NCBI RefSeq assembly: GCF_004379255.2
Contig: NC_056034.1
Span: forward strand, 4,032,501-4,096,500
Source: Salvia splendens
Lineage: Eukaryota; Streptophyta; Magnoliopsida; Lamiales; Lamiaceae
DNA: 64,000 nucleotides
Direction: 5' to 3'
In this document: positions 1-10,377 of the stretch, in pieces
How positions within the stretch are numbered: the stretch's first letter is position 1
Layout: the number at the start of each line of letters is the position of its first letter
Made by a program: the position numbers and the translations under genes
Notes under the pieces: generated by a model
Databases searched by the model: none
Told to the model about the DNA's origin: nothing
What the model saw: only the letters and a program-made list of their open reading frames with translations

Positions 1-662
1 GTTTGACATATGAGGTTTTGCTAAGAAAAGAGAAAGGGGATAAATAGAGCACACACTTAGGATGCTTACATTGTTAAATTTATTATTTTTGCAAAGTCTA
101 ATTTTGCATATCATGATACTTCAAAAAGGGTGAACTTGTGCACGTTGTTGCGGTTGGAACAAGAAAGTGTTGAGGAGTTAAGCGTTTGAGGTGGGCTTTC
201 TTTTTAAATAAGGGCAATGCCCTAAGTATATTTTTTTTATGTGAAAATGATAAATACTTTTATAAAATGTTTTCGGCATGAGTCCACTGAGTGCATCAAG
301 TACTCAACCCTGCTTTTCTTTTAAAAATTGCAGGTTGAGCGTGACGGGTGCGGTGGGTGTTGAGCAAGACCGTTGAAGAAAGTTAAGTGTGTAGAATGTG
401 TCATGTCTTCACACGTGGCATATTCCTTCTCTCAAATGCTTCCGCTAAGTAGTTGTCCTTCTTTTGAGTTCTTGTATTGTTGAGATAGTATTCATTTTTG
501 AGTTGTTGATTGTTGAGATACTCTGATTTTATTCGAGCTATTCCCATTTGTTTCGAGCTATGGTCGAGTTGTGTTGTTTTTCCCCTTTCTTCCCCGCTTC
601 TTTAATCCTCTCCTAGTCGCGATCAACCGTGTTTTCTATCCTTAGAAAATGCGGGCGTGACA
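1..662 (+). mobile_element. 3' part of a Ty3/gypsy-type LTR, cut by window start
   Basis: The right part of an LTR ending in 'GCGGGCGTGACA'. It shares landmarks, in the same order, with the LTR ending at 43262: a 'ccactgag...actcaaccctgc' block, 'gcaggttgagcgt', 'tagtcgcg' and the terminal 'ccttag.aaaatgcg.gcgtgaca'. The terminal CA and the family resemblance support an LTR end. The left end and any internal region lie outside the window, so solo LTR and complete element cannot be told apart. Confidence 0.6.
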
Positions 663-1587
663 CTACTTACATTATTTCTAAGAATTATAATATTTAATTT
701 ATATATTATAGTAATTAATTAAGTGTTCTCTTCTTCTTTTTCTTTTAATGGGTTAAATAAATATAAATTTAAAGGTCGTGCCAAGAAGGACTCGAACTCT
801 AGATCTTTGATGGTTAATTAAGTGATTTCTTATTACAATTCATCAAAGATTAATTTAATTGTACTAAAAAAATCAATCTCAAATTATGACCTAAAAAGAA
901 AAGTGCGAGTAACCTATGATATGACGGAGGGAGTATTGCAAAACATATTTTTAAATTATACTATAAAATTGATAATCTAACCAAATAAATTTTTGGTTAG
1001 GTAAGCAGTAAGCTAACATATACGGAGTAATTTACTTCTAGTCTGATTTGCGAACTGTGTACATAACATTTTATTTATTTAATCAGAGAACTCTGACATA
1101 AGATTATTCAATTTCTTCAATTATGCAATAACGTATAGACTATAGAATGACAAATGCGCATCATCGTTATAAATAATAAAGGTTCCAATTCCACGTCACG
1201 AAACCCAAAGTGAGGTGTCAGTCCGAGCCTCAGGTCTTATTACCACGTAGGCTCGGACAACCGTTTGCCCTCCAAACCTCCCTCATTAAATTATTCACAC
1301 TCTTCATTAAAAATATTGGTGAAAATGAAATAAGAAGTGAACCGTCATGTTATCACCGCAAAAAACCCGCTACACACAGTAGACAGAGAAAACACAACGA
1401 CAACATAAACCTGAGATAGTGAGAGAGCTAGACAACAACAAACCGCACCACATTTCCATTCACTCCCCTTCTCCCAAAACCATCAAAACCCCCACCATTT
1501 TCTTCATCTTGATCACACCTCTTTCTATCTCTCTCAAACCTGCAAGTAGAGAGAGAAACACATCGCCGACAACAATATATCTGCAGG
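663..1587. other. Intergenic region and leader of the LRR gene
   Basis: AT-rich. It holds a MITE-like end ('gacggagggagta', about 922-935) and a short stretch near 778-805 that on the reverse strand resembles a tRNA-type B box (weak). A TATAAATA at 1168-1175 is the best TATA box candidate for the LRR gene and would imply a leader of about 390 bases with CT-rich tracts. Short ORFs in the leader look non-coding. Confidence 0.4.
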
Positions 1588-2784
1588 ATGCACACTGCTT
1601 ATCTCTCTACAATTTCGGCATGCCTGATTCTGCTACTGCAATGCGGGCTTCTAGCAAATGCGTTGCTAGACCCGAATGATTTCCTGGCACTACAATCGGT
1701 CAGAAAGAGCTTGAACGATTTGCCGGGCTCCAACTATTTCTCTTCCTGGGATTTCACGGCGGAACCCTGCAGTTTCTCCGGCGTCTTCTGCGACGCCGAC
1801 CGCGTGATCGCCCTCAACCTCGGCGACCCACGGGCCGGGTCACCCGGGCTGTCGGGCCGGATCGACCCGGCTATCGGCAAGCTCTCGGCATTAGCAGAGC
1901 TCACCATCGTCCCGGGTCGGGTCGTCGGCCCGCTCCCCCGCACTCTCTTCCAGCTCAAGTCCCTCAGATTCCTCGCCATCAGCCGCAATTTCATCTCCGG
2001 CGATATTCCGGCGGGACTCGGCCAGCTCCGGCAGCTACAGACCCTCGACCTCAGCTTCAACCAGCTCACCGGATCCATACCCCGCCCCGTCGGCGCGTTG
2101 CCGGCGCTGGCCAATGTGGTTCTCAGCAACAATCACCTCACCGGCCCGATTCCTCCTTTTGTCTCTCACCAGCTAGCCCGCCTCGACTTAAAGCACAACA
2201 ACCTATCCGGTTCAATCTCCTCGCTCCGGTTCCCCTCATCGCTCCAATACATATCACTCGCATCGAACCGCCTTTCCGGTTCGTTAGACCGGGCTTTTTC
2301 CGGTTTGAACCAATTAAACTACCTCGATCTAAGCATGAACCAGATGACCGGTTCAATCCCGGCCGAGCTTTTCAGTTTCCCGATCAGCAACCTTCAGCTG
2401 CAGAGAAACCAGTTCTCTGGCCCGATCGAACCGGTTGATCAAGTTACGATCGCAACGGTGGATCTGAGCTTTAACCGGCTGTCGGGGGAAGTATCGCCGA
2501 TGCTGTCGACCGTTGGGAATTTGTACATGAACAATAACCGGTTCACGGGGCGGGTGCCGAGTAGCATGGTGGACCGGTTATTGGAGGGCAGCATTCAAGT
2601 GTTGTATTTACAGCATAATTTTTTGAGCGGGATCGAGATTAAACCGACGGTGGCGATTCCTCTGAGCTCGTCGATTTGTCTACAGTATAACTGTATGGTG
2701 CTGCCCGTAGACACGCCCTGCCCACTCAAAGCTGGTCCGGACAAATCAAGGCCTACTTCGCAGTGCATCGAATGGAAAGGCTAA
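1588..2784 (+). CDS. Secreted leucine-rich-repeat protein (no kinase)
   Basis: Intronless, 398 aa. Residues 1-25 form a hydrophobic signal peptide ending in LLANA. Next comes an LRR N-terminal cap with a Cys pair (C61, C68, 'PCSFSGVFC') and the block 'NLGDPRAGSPGLSGRIDPA'. About ten plant-type LRRs follow (residues ~80-350, 'L..LDLS.N.LTG.IP'). The C-terminal cap has 'CLQYNCM' and 'TPCPLKAGP'. There is no transmembrane helix and no kinase, so the protein is expected in the apoplast or cell wall. The pattern closely resembles the Arabidopsis LRR family proteins At1g03440/At4g03010 (recalled, not searched), whose role is not well defined. The ATG at 1588 is chosen because it gives a good signal peptide. 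The coding sequence is markedly more GC-rich than its flanks, as is common for plant intronless genes. Polygalacturonase-inhibitor-like function is possible but unsupported. Confidence 0.9.
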   Translation: MHTAYLSTISACLILLLQCGLLANALLDPNDFLALQSVRKSLNDLPGSNYFSSWDFTAEPCSFSGVFCDADRVIALNLGDPRAGSPGLSGRIDPAIGKLSALAELTIVPGRVVGPLPRTLFQLKSLRFLAISRNFISGDIPAGLGQLRQLQTLDLSFNQLTGSIPRPVGALPALANVVLSNNHLTGPIPPFVSHQLARLDLKHNNLSGSISSLRFPSSLQYISLASNRLSGSLDRAFSGLNQLNYLDLSMNQMTGSIPAELFSFPISNLQLQRNQFSGPIEPVDQVTIATVDLSFNRLSGEVSPMLSTVGNLYMNNNRFTGRVPSSMVDRLLEGSIQVLYLQHNFLSGIEIKPTVAIPLSSSICLQYNCMVLPVDTPCPLKAGPDKSRPTSQCIEWKG

Positions 2785-3950
2785 AATGGGTAATTCATCT
2801 TTTTCGTTGCGAAGAGGGGATTGATTAATTAATTTTAGTTCTATAATTCATTTATTTCATTTGTTTGTTGAAATGCGTAATCGTCAAATATAATTGTGGA
2901 TAATCAATCCGGCAAAAAAGGGTTTTTATGGTTTAGGTTATTTTTAATCAACCAGATATTAATGGCAATTTTAATTATTAGTATTTTGTTTTTCTATGTT
3001 TTTTGGTTGCTGTGTTGGGCTTAGGAGTGCTGATAAATTAACGTTGTATATATATTAATTGGAATAATTTTGTCATATTTCACGCTGATTACTCATCCCT
3101 TAGAATAAATATCGATCATTGAGATAAATAAAATTTAAAAATTCACTTTAATGATTTGTTTTAGTGCGAATAATTTCCTTAACATAGAATTACTAATCCC
3201 GTTATACTTAGTGATGTGATATTGTTACATAGAGTTAACGATATTGTGAAGCATGTGTTGAATCGCTATGTTGGTTATATTGTATTGATGTGTGTTGAAT
3301 AGCTATGTTGGTTATACTGTATTGATGTGTAGTTGATATTGGTACATAGAGTGTAGATGATATTGTATATGTCGATATTAAATTGCTTTGTCGACGATAT
3401 TATGAAAAAATATTATAATTTCCTTCCACTCAATTAAAATATTCGTAGAATCTTTGTAAATCTATAATTAATTTTATAGTACTATATATTTTGTAAAAAA
3501 AGTAATTTAAATTGAATAGTTATGTAGAAATTTAATTTCAAAGATAATTTTGACGAGATAAAAAATGGTTAGATTTATTTGTTACACAATCAAGTGGCTA
3601 ATATTTTCTACATTTACCATTTTGAGAGATATTATTTGATATCTAATAACACTATGTTATCTGTTAATTTATGGATTTAAATTTTCAGATTAGTAGTTGA
3701 ATAGTTATGTAGGGGTGTCTTTTTATGTGGGATATTATTTAATTCATGTATTCGAGAACGGAAATGAATATAATTCATATAGGATCATTGAATAAAATGT
3801 ACTTATTTCACATAATTAATTTGAGTCATAGTCGGATCAAAAAATTACTTTGACGATCTATAGAATAAAACCTCATTGAACTCTCTTCTTTGATTGAACG
3901 GGCACAACTCTAAAGATTCTTTTTTTTTATCTTTTTCTAGTTTACTTATT
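2785..3950. other. AT-rich intergenic, with a short tandem repeat
   Basis: Contains the 3' UTR of the LRR gene. A roughly 45-bp unit ('gtgttgaat.gctatgttgg') is repeated twice around 3250-3330, with a degenerate third copy. No gene is visible. Confidence 0.5.
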
Positions 3951-4385
3951 TTCTGTTATGTGTTTGATTTAATATAAAGATAAACCCTAATTCCTTTCCA
4001 TCAAATTGACTATTTAAAGTTTACACACTTAATTAGGAAACGCCATTTTCATTAATATGACCAACAAACTGTCTAGTTGGTCAAAACTCAAAACTGGCTT
4101 CCTTGTTAGTCAACGGTAATAGAGTACTAATTAATTGGCCAATTAATGGCTAGTCAAAATTATACACGGAGAATGTATTTTCTGTTATGTGTTTGATTTA
4201 ATATGGAATATAAACCCTAATTATAATCACGAAAGTCCTTTCCATAAAATAACTATTTAAACAATTAATTAGGAAACGTCTAATTGGTCAAAACTGACTT
4301 CCTTGTTAGTCAACGGTAACAGAGTAATAATTAATTGGCCAATTAATGGCTAGTCAAAATCATAATTCATACACGGAGTATGTAT
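3951..4385. repeat. Imperfect tandem duplication of about 210-230 bp
   Basis: Two copies (about 3951-4177 and 4178-4385) share 'ttctgttatgtgtttgattt', 'aattaggaaacg', 'cttccttgttagtcaacggt' and 'ttaattggccaattaatggc' in the same order, with substitutions and small deletions. Each copy ends near 'acacggag.atgta'. No coding potential is seen. Confidence 0.75.
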
Positions 4386-5464
4386 ATTCATTTTTCTAAT
4401 TAGACGTAATGACTAATTACTTAATGAGCCCATTAACGCTAATTAACCTAAATCATACGAAAATATTCCCTTTACTTTTTTTATTAAAAATAATGAAAAA
4501 TCCAATTCTATTTAGGTTTCTATAAAGTTTCTATAAAACATGAGTATATTTTAGTTTCATAAAATCCTATATATTTGGAATATTACATCTAAGTTTATTT
4601 AAATTTACACAATCTTGGAGGTTTGGTATCCAACCAAAATTGAACATTTATTCATTATTTTTCCAACAAGAATTAACGTAGTTTGCAGGAATGTCAAGTT
4701 AGTCCGAAATCCAATGGTCAGCTCGAATAACCTGCTCGATATATTATAGGATTAGGGCTGTAAAACTGCAATCCGAATATAAATTCGGACTATTCAGTTC
4801 GAGTGCTCATCCCTAACAGTCCTTGACCCATTCTTCTGCCACTGCCAAAGTCATTAGTGTTCTAGTGCAAAAACTGTTGTCCAGCCGAAGTGCTCGCTGT
4901 CAAAGTGTTTTCCATCTAATAAAAGCTTTGTTGTACATTGTGGGTGAAATATGTTAATATGATTATGCACTAACGCAATGAAAGGGATAAAAGATACTCT
5001 CTTCGTTCAAAGGCAGTCACATTTTCATTTTTTTGTTGTCTCAATATCACATTTTTCTTTGGGGAAGTAAATCACTACTTCATCCGTCCGATAAAAATAA
5101 GGATACTTTTCTTTTTATTCGTCTTATAAAAATATCCGCTTCCATTTATGAAGGATTCTCTCAAACTCATTACCCATATACATCAATTTATTTACTCCCT
5201 CCATCCACGATTTAAATTCTCACTTTTATCCGATGCGGGTTTAAGAAATGTGAAGAAAATTGAGGTGAAAAAGTTGGTGGAATACGAGTCTCATTTTATA
5301 TTGATTTCATATTAGAATGTGAGAGTAATGAGTTAGTGTAAAGTGGAGCCCACTTACTTAAAACGAAAAAGTAAATATGGACATTATATAATGGGGTACA
5401 ACAACTTATACCACTAAGGTCCATCATTAAACATTAATAATAATAATATGGGTCTCACTATCCA
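4386..5464. other. Intergenic with MITE-like fragments
   Basis: AT-rich. Several 'ctccctccatcc' or 'catccgtccg' style segments (about 5075-5235) look like degraded Stowaway-type MITE ends. No gene is visible. Confidence 0.4.
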
Positions 5465-5467
5465 TAA

Positions 5468-6175
5468 GGGTATCCACTATGGAGTGGACGCGGCTATAGC
5501 CGCGTCCACGGGCGGGCGGCGGGCGGCGGGCGGGCTATAGTGGCAAGGTCGTCCGCCCCGGGGGTGGACGCGGCGGGCGTGGCGATGGGGGGCGGACGGG
5601 CGATCGCCGGGTGCAGGGCTAGGACGCGGCAGGGGGGGGCATAGCCGCGCCTATAGACGCGGCGACCATAGTGGCGACATCCGCCGCGGCGCATGCGGCG
5701 CCAATTTCAATTTTTTTTTGTTTTTTTCTCTATAAATACCACTCTCCACCACCTATTTATCACCATTTTCACAAAATCCCTCCACTCACTATCTACACAA
5801 CCACTCTCTAAAAAATGCACCGATGAGACGACGAATCACCCGACTCTCAGGAATCACCCGAGTAGACGGTGGCGGAGTTTTGTAGTTGTATTTTATTTTA
5901 ATTATTCGTTGTATAATTTTATCGGTTTGCAATACAACGAATATTCGGCCCTAATTACCTCGTATTCTAGTTATTTACACTGCGATTATTTAAATTACAT
6001 TTGATTGAAACTAAAAATATTTAAAAATGAAAATTGATTATAAAATTTGAGGGCTATTGGAGGTGTCCACTATAGTGGCGGAAATAGAATTTTTGGGCTA
6101 TGGACAACAAAATTGGAGCTATGGACAAAAATTGGGGCGGGGCTATTGGGCGTGTCCGCCTTATAGTGGACACTC
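5468..6175. mobile_element. Non-autonomous PIF/Harbinger element (708 bp)
   Basis: Flanked by TAA duplications (5465-5467 and 6176-6178). Terminal inverted repeats are 'GGGTATCCACTAT' on the left and 'GAGTGTCCACTAT' when the right end is read on the other strand. The left end is strongly GC-rich (runs of gggcggcgggcgg, 5500-5690), followed by a leader-like stretch with 'tataaatac' and an AT-rich tail. This is the layout of a PIF element that has lost its coding part. Short ORFs inside show no domain. Confidence 0.75.
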
Positions 6176-6685
6176 TAAAACACCATTTTAACTATCATTC
6201 TCCCCATCTCTCTTTCTTTTACCAATTATGCATTAATTTCCGTGTCATCCCAAATGTCCTTATTTTTTTGAAACGGAGTGAGTCATTCAATCACACTTTC
6301 TCTTCTAAATGTTTCATTCCCTGTTATATTTTGTCTTTAATGGGATTTCTGAATCTATAATTATCATACTCCCCCGTTCATGAAAAAACGCCTCATCTTT
6401 TCATTTTCGACCATCCATCAAAATTAGACTTATACTAAAAATGAAAAGTTACTTTCATTTTATAACTCGCCTTTTCTATCTATCTCTCCTACTTTATTCA
6501 CATTTTTTTTCTATTTCATACTTTACCAAATTTATCCTTTTCTCTTTTATATTTACCAATTTTCTCTCCTACTGGAGTATTAAAAACTCGTGTCGTCCAC
6601 CAATGAAACTATATTTGGTCGACAAAGGGAGTATGATTTATATCCATCTTTTTGTATATATTTATTGTTTATACTATATATCAAT
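6176..6685. other. Intergenic with MITE-like fragments
   Basis: Contains 'actcccccgttcatgaaaaa' (about 6369), resembling a Stowaway-like end. No gene is visible. Confidence 0.35.
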
Positions 6686-7395
6686 AGGGTTATGCTAAAA
6701 TGACAATCTAAATTAAAATGACAATCTACCATCAATGATGACCCTTAGATTTAAGAGCAGATTTAACCTTAACCTGTCACGTGGTAGGTTTGTTTGTCTA
6801 TGCATCGTAGATTGCTTGATTATATATTATTTCGCATCGCAGATTTCTTGGAACCATATGCTGAGTTGCTTGCATATGTTCGCAAATTGCTTGTCTAGGT
6901 TGTCATTTTAACTATGTTGTCACCATAGTGCTTTGATTTCGCATCGCAGATTGCTTGGAACCATATGCCGAGTTGCTTGCCTATGTATCGCAGATTGCTT
7001 GCCTAGGTTGTCATTTTAACTATGGTGTCACCATAGTGCTTTGATTTTGTATCGCAGATTGTTTGGAACCATATGCCGAGTGACTTGCCTGTGTATCACA
7101 GATTGCTTGCGTATGTATTGCATATTGCTTGCCTTGGTTGTCATTTTAACTATAATGTCACCAGGGCGGACGCAGAAATAATCATCCATAGGGGCTGAGA
7201 TTTCTAAATTTTATTTTGATGTATATTTTTGAATAATTTAGATAATTTGTAGGGGCTTTTACACTATAACTTACACTAAACTTGACTAAATTTCAAAAAA
7301 AATAAATAGAAAAAAGTTTAAAAATATATTTCATTGAGGGCTTAAGCCCCTCCCCTTACACTTTGGGTCCTCCCATGAATGTCACCATAGCACAC
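6686..7395. mobile_element. MITE-like element with internal ~110-bp tandem repeats
   Basis: The left end 'gggttatgctaaaatgacaa' and the right end (reverse strand 'agttaaaatgacaacc') form imperfect inverted repeats. The interior has three tandem copies of a ~105-120 bp unit (about 6830-7160), each containing 'cgcagattgcttg', 'accatatgc.gagt' and 'gttgtcattttaacta'. It is interrupted by the hAT-type MITE at 7163-7378. The superfamily is uncertain because no clear target duplication was found. Confidence 0.5.
7163..7378. mobile_element. hAT-type MITE (216 bp)
   Basis: Flanked on both sides by the 8-bp duplication ATGTCACC (7155-7162 and 7379-7386). The termini are 'AGGGCGGACGCAG' and, on the other strand, 'TCATGGGAGGACCC', resembling the 'CAGGGGCGGA.CCAG' ends of plant hAT MITEs. 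It is nested in the tandem-repeat MITE. Confidence 0.75.
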
Positions 7396-7546
7396 ATATA
7401 TCAATATATGGAATCAAAGAGAAAATAATTATGATGGTTAATTTTTTTGAAAAATGTTTAATCCGATAAGTCTTACAGGTGAGATTCAAATCAGAAGTAT
7501 TAGGATTATCCAGTTAGCGACGAAATTTTATAACCCAAAAAGTTTG

Positions 7547-8158
7547 TGATGGGGTGCGTACTAAACAAGCCCAACAGCAATGACGGCCCATCAGCCCAAA
7601 GCCCAAGGAAGAGTATGAGTTCGGCATTACCAAAGAGTTCGGCCTCAGCCTACAGCTCGGTAAAAGCCATCCTATCAAGCTCTGCTCTCAGGTCGGCATC
7701 AAGCTCTACTCTCAGATCGGCAACCAAAGCAGTTCGGTCTCAGTATTCGACCGAACAAGGAGTTAGTGGACCCATACAGGATGTCCAACACACCCACTAC
7801 CACGTGGTGTCAACTCAGGCCACGATCGTAGGCCATGACCTACGCTACATCCACGATCTTAGGCCATGACCTACACGACATCCACGACTTAGGGTGGTGA
7901 TGCAAGCCACGATCTTAGTTCAAGATATAAATAGAACTTAGATCAGATAGAAGAAGGTTAAGCTCTCTAGAGATAAAATAGCAAATAGCAAGTTTGTATT
8001 TGTAAGCTGTAGAAAACAGATCAAGCAATACAATCTTGCCCTCCCTTCTTCCCGTGGACGTAGATTTACTTCAGTAAATCGAACCACGTAAATTCTTTGT
8101 GTCGTAGTTTTCATTCTCTACCAGCAATTACTAACATCAGAAATTCGCGGATCCATCA
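7547..8158 (+). repeat. 5' LTR of Tat element copy 1
   Basis: Starts 'TGATGGGGTGCG', ends 'GGATCCATCA'. A TATAAATA box lies at 7926-7933, so the R region probably starts around 7955-7965. I found no difference from the 3' LTR by eye. Confidence 0.95.
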
Positions 8159-8159
8159 C

Positions 8160-8177
8160 TGGCGCCGTCTGTGGGAA
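8160..8177 (+). promoter_or_regulatory. Primer binding site of Tat copy 1
   Basis: 'TGGCGCCGTCTGTGGGAA' begins one base after the 5' LTR. The first nine bases match the usual tRNA-Asp-type primer site (TGGCGCCGT) and the rest diverges, so the tRNA is uncertain. The second Tat element carries the identical 18 bases at 57157-57174. Confidence 0.8.
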
Positions 8178-8235
8178 GCAGAGAACAAAATTTGTGATAA
8201 AGCGAATTTTTGATCCATTTTTTTCCACCCAAAAA

Positions 8236-10350
8236 ATGCATACCAGATCGCAGAGTACCCGTATTCCTGCCCGTGAGAACCAGGAGGAAGCCAATCCATC
8301 CCATAGGTCTGGAAAACAGCCTAGGGATAAATCCACCACCAGTTCTCATGGCGAAGGAACAGGCCGCTCCAAAAATCGTCCCACTGAGTCTTCCCAGCAG
8401 CCTGATTTGAATGAGGCTGTCAAGCTGTTCTTGGCTGAGAAGCAGGATGAGTTCTTAGCCTTCCTGCAAAAGAGCCAAGAGCCGAAGACGAAAGCGGAGG
8501 ATTCTCCTTCCTCATCCAGACATGAAAGTCACTACCGCAGTAGTGCCGTGTCTTCCAGGAAGAAGAATCCTCAACCCCGACATATTCCTGCTCTTCCTCG
8601 GTACCGGAATCACAGGAGAACTCAATCTCCTCCATACCGACGAGATATCGGATTCGCCGTGTACGGAGCACTGAAGACTCCGTTCTCGGACGACATCACC
8701 CGAACTCCCCTACCACAGAACTACCGAACTCCGTCGATGACTTACGACGGGCTCGTGGACCCTCACGATTTCTTGGGGCGCTATCAGTATAACATGGCGA
8801 ACCAGGGTCTCAACGAGGTCCACATGTGCAAGCTGTTTCCCGAGCTGCTCATCGGGAACGCGAGAAGGTGGTTCGATAGCCTCCCCCAGGGCAGCATCAG
8901 ATCTTACCGAGATCTAATGGATGCCTTCCACAGGAGGTTCTTTCAGAAAGCGGAAGCCCGAATCACTTCGGCTCAGCTGCTTTCCATTCGTCAAGGTCGC
9001 GACGAAAAAATCAGCGACTTTATGACAAGATTCCACAAGGAATGCCTGCAAGTAGACGATCTCAACGATCTGCTTGTCATCTCGGCATTCCAAAATGGAA
9101 TCCTGCCCGGAGCTCTCTACAGGAAGCTCGTTGAGTGCGGTCCGCAGACAGCTCAGGAAATGTGGGACATTGCGGACCAGTACTCCCGGGCCGATGAGGC
9201 AGACCGTCGTAAACGGTCGTTAGACAGCTCATCGTCCCGAGGAGACAGGAGGAAGCCCGATCATAGCGATCAGGGACATCCTCGCCGAACTCCTTTTGGC
9301 GATCAGGGACATCCTCGCCGAACTCCTTTTGAAAGGATTCAAAGGACTCCGGTGCAAGACAGATTGGGACCCCGTCTCAATCCCGAGAAGCCGCCCGCTC
9401 AGTTCGTACCGCTGAACAAGCCGAGAGCGGAAATTTTCGAACTACACTCTGACCTGTTCGAAAAGCCAAAGCGGATGACGAAATCTGCCGCGCGCCGACC
9501 CCAGGATAACTACTGCTCCTACCATCAAGACCACGGTCACGATACCGAGGAGTGCAGAAACTTGGCTGCAGGTATCGATGTTCTTGTGAGGGCAGGGACA
9601 TTGAAAAAATACCAAAGCAAGCAGTCAAAGAAGAATAAGAAGCAGAGAGGTGCGAACTGCGCTCCTCAGGATCCGAAAAGGCAGCCGGATCCCGAAGACG
9701 ATGACGAGCCGCAATATGATGGAGTAATCCTGACTATTGACGCTCTCCCTGCCGGGAAGACCAAGTCGTCCCTGAAGTCAGAGCGCAGAGGCTCCAATCG
9801 AGAAGAGCCAACGCATAAAAGGCTGAAGCAGGACGAAGTGATTACGTTCTCGGATGCTGATCCCGTCCCGGCCATCTCTCCTCACCAAGACGCCATTGTC
9901 ATCCAAGCCGGAGTGGCAAACAAACTGATCCACAGGGTGTTTGTGGATACAGGAGCGTCAGTCAGCATTCTTTTTAAAGAGTGCTTCGACAAACTAGAAG
10001 TGGACCCAGCTCGGCTCAGCCCGGCTCCGCTTCCCCTGAAGAGCTTCGCCCAGGAGGACACCCGCCCTGAAGGTATTATCAGCCTTCCGATCACGGTGGG
10101 GAAAGCGCCTACTAGCTCCAGTACGATGATTGAGTTTTTCGTGGTGAAAGCTCGGTCCCCGTACAACGTCATCCTGGGAAGAGACTGGCTCAACACAGTT
10201 CGGGCCATTTGCTCCACTTATCACCTCACCATCAAGATCCCTACTAAAGGAGGGATAGCGGTCATCCGAGGTGACCAAAAGAGAGCAAAGGAATGTCTGC
10301 AAATTGCGCTTAGAAGTGCCGAGCAGTCAGATCGGCACCACCAAGCATAG
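8236..10350 (+). CDS. Gag-protease polyprotein of Tat copy 1
   Basis: 704 aa from the ATG at 8236; the open frame extends slightly upstream but only from a GTG. A basic, proline/serine-rich N-terminus is followed by a retrotransposon gag (capsid) domain, roughly residues 170-310 ('ARRWFDSLP', 'DAFHRRFF'). A zinc-knuckle-like motif (C-x2-H-x4-H-x4-C, 'CSYHQDHGHDTEEC') lies near residue 435. The C-terminal aspartic protease has the active site 'VDTGAS' near residue 572 and 'VILGRDWL' downstream. It packages RNA and processes the polyprotein. The stop is TAG (10348-10350) followed by CAATCA. The frame stays open to the pol ATG, so pol may be made by readthrough. The sister copy is very similar along its whole length. 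Confidence 0.93.
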   Translation: MHTRSQSTRIPARENQEEANPSHRSGKQPRDKSTTSSHGEGTGRSKNRPTESSQQPDLNEAVKLFLAEKQDEFLAFLQKSQEPKTKAEDSPSSSRHESHYRSSAVSSRKKNPQPRHIPALPRYRNHRRTQSPPYRRDIGFAVYGALKTPFSDDITRTPLPQNYRTPSMTYDGLVDPHDFLGRYQYNMANQGLNEVHMCKLFPELLIGNARRWFDSLPQGSIRSYRDLMDAFHRRFFQKAEARITSAQLLSIRQGRDEKISDFMTRFHKECLQVDDLNDLLVISAFQNGILPGALYRKLVECGPQTAQEMWDIADQYSRADEADRRKRSLDSSSSRGDRRKPDHSDQGHPRRTPFGDQGHPRRTPFERIQRTPVQDRLGPRLNPEKPPAQFVPLNKPRAEIFELHSDLFEKPKRMTKSAARRPQDNYCSYHQDHGHDTEECRNLAAGIDVLVRAGTLKKYQSKQSKKNKKQRGANCAPQDPKRQPDPEDDDEPQYDGVILTIDALPAGKTKSSLKSERRGSNREEPTHKRLKQDEVITFSDADPVPAISPHQDAIVIQAGVANKLIHRVFVDTGASVSILFKECFDKLEVDPARLSPAPLPLKSFAQEDTRPEGIISLPITVGKAPTSSSTMIEFFVVKARSPYNVILGRDWLNTVRAICSTYHLTIKIPTKGGIAVIRGDQKRAKECLQIALRSAEQSDRHHQA

Positions 10351-10377
10351 CAATCACAGCAGCCGGAGTCAGAGGCA

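Noticed and set aside
778..805. tRNA-like B box on the minus strand ('gttcgagtccttcttggc')
   Set aside because: No matching A box or cloverleaf; not enough for a tRNA or SINE call.
1210..1679. Two ORFs ahead of the LRR gene
   Set aside because: Low-complexity leader; the second overlaps the LRR start in another frame. They could at most be upstream ORFs.
7546..7869. 107-aa ORF present twice (also 17939-18262)
   Set aside because: It lies in the two LTRs, so the duplication reflects LTR identity and not a gene.
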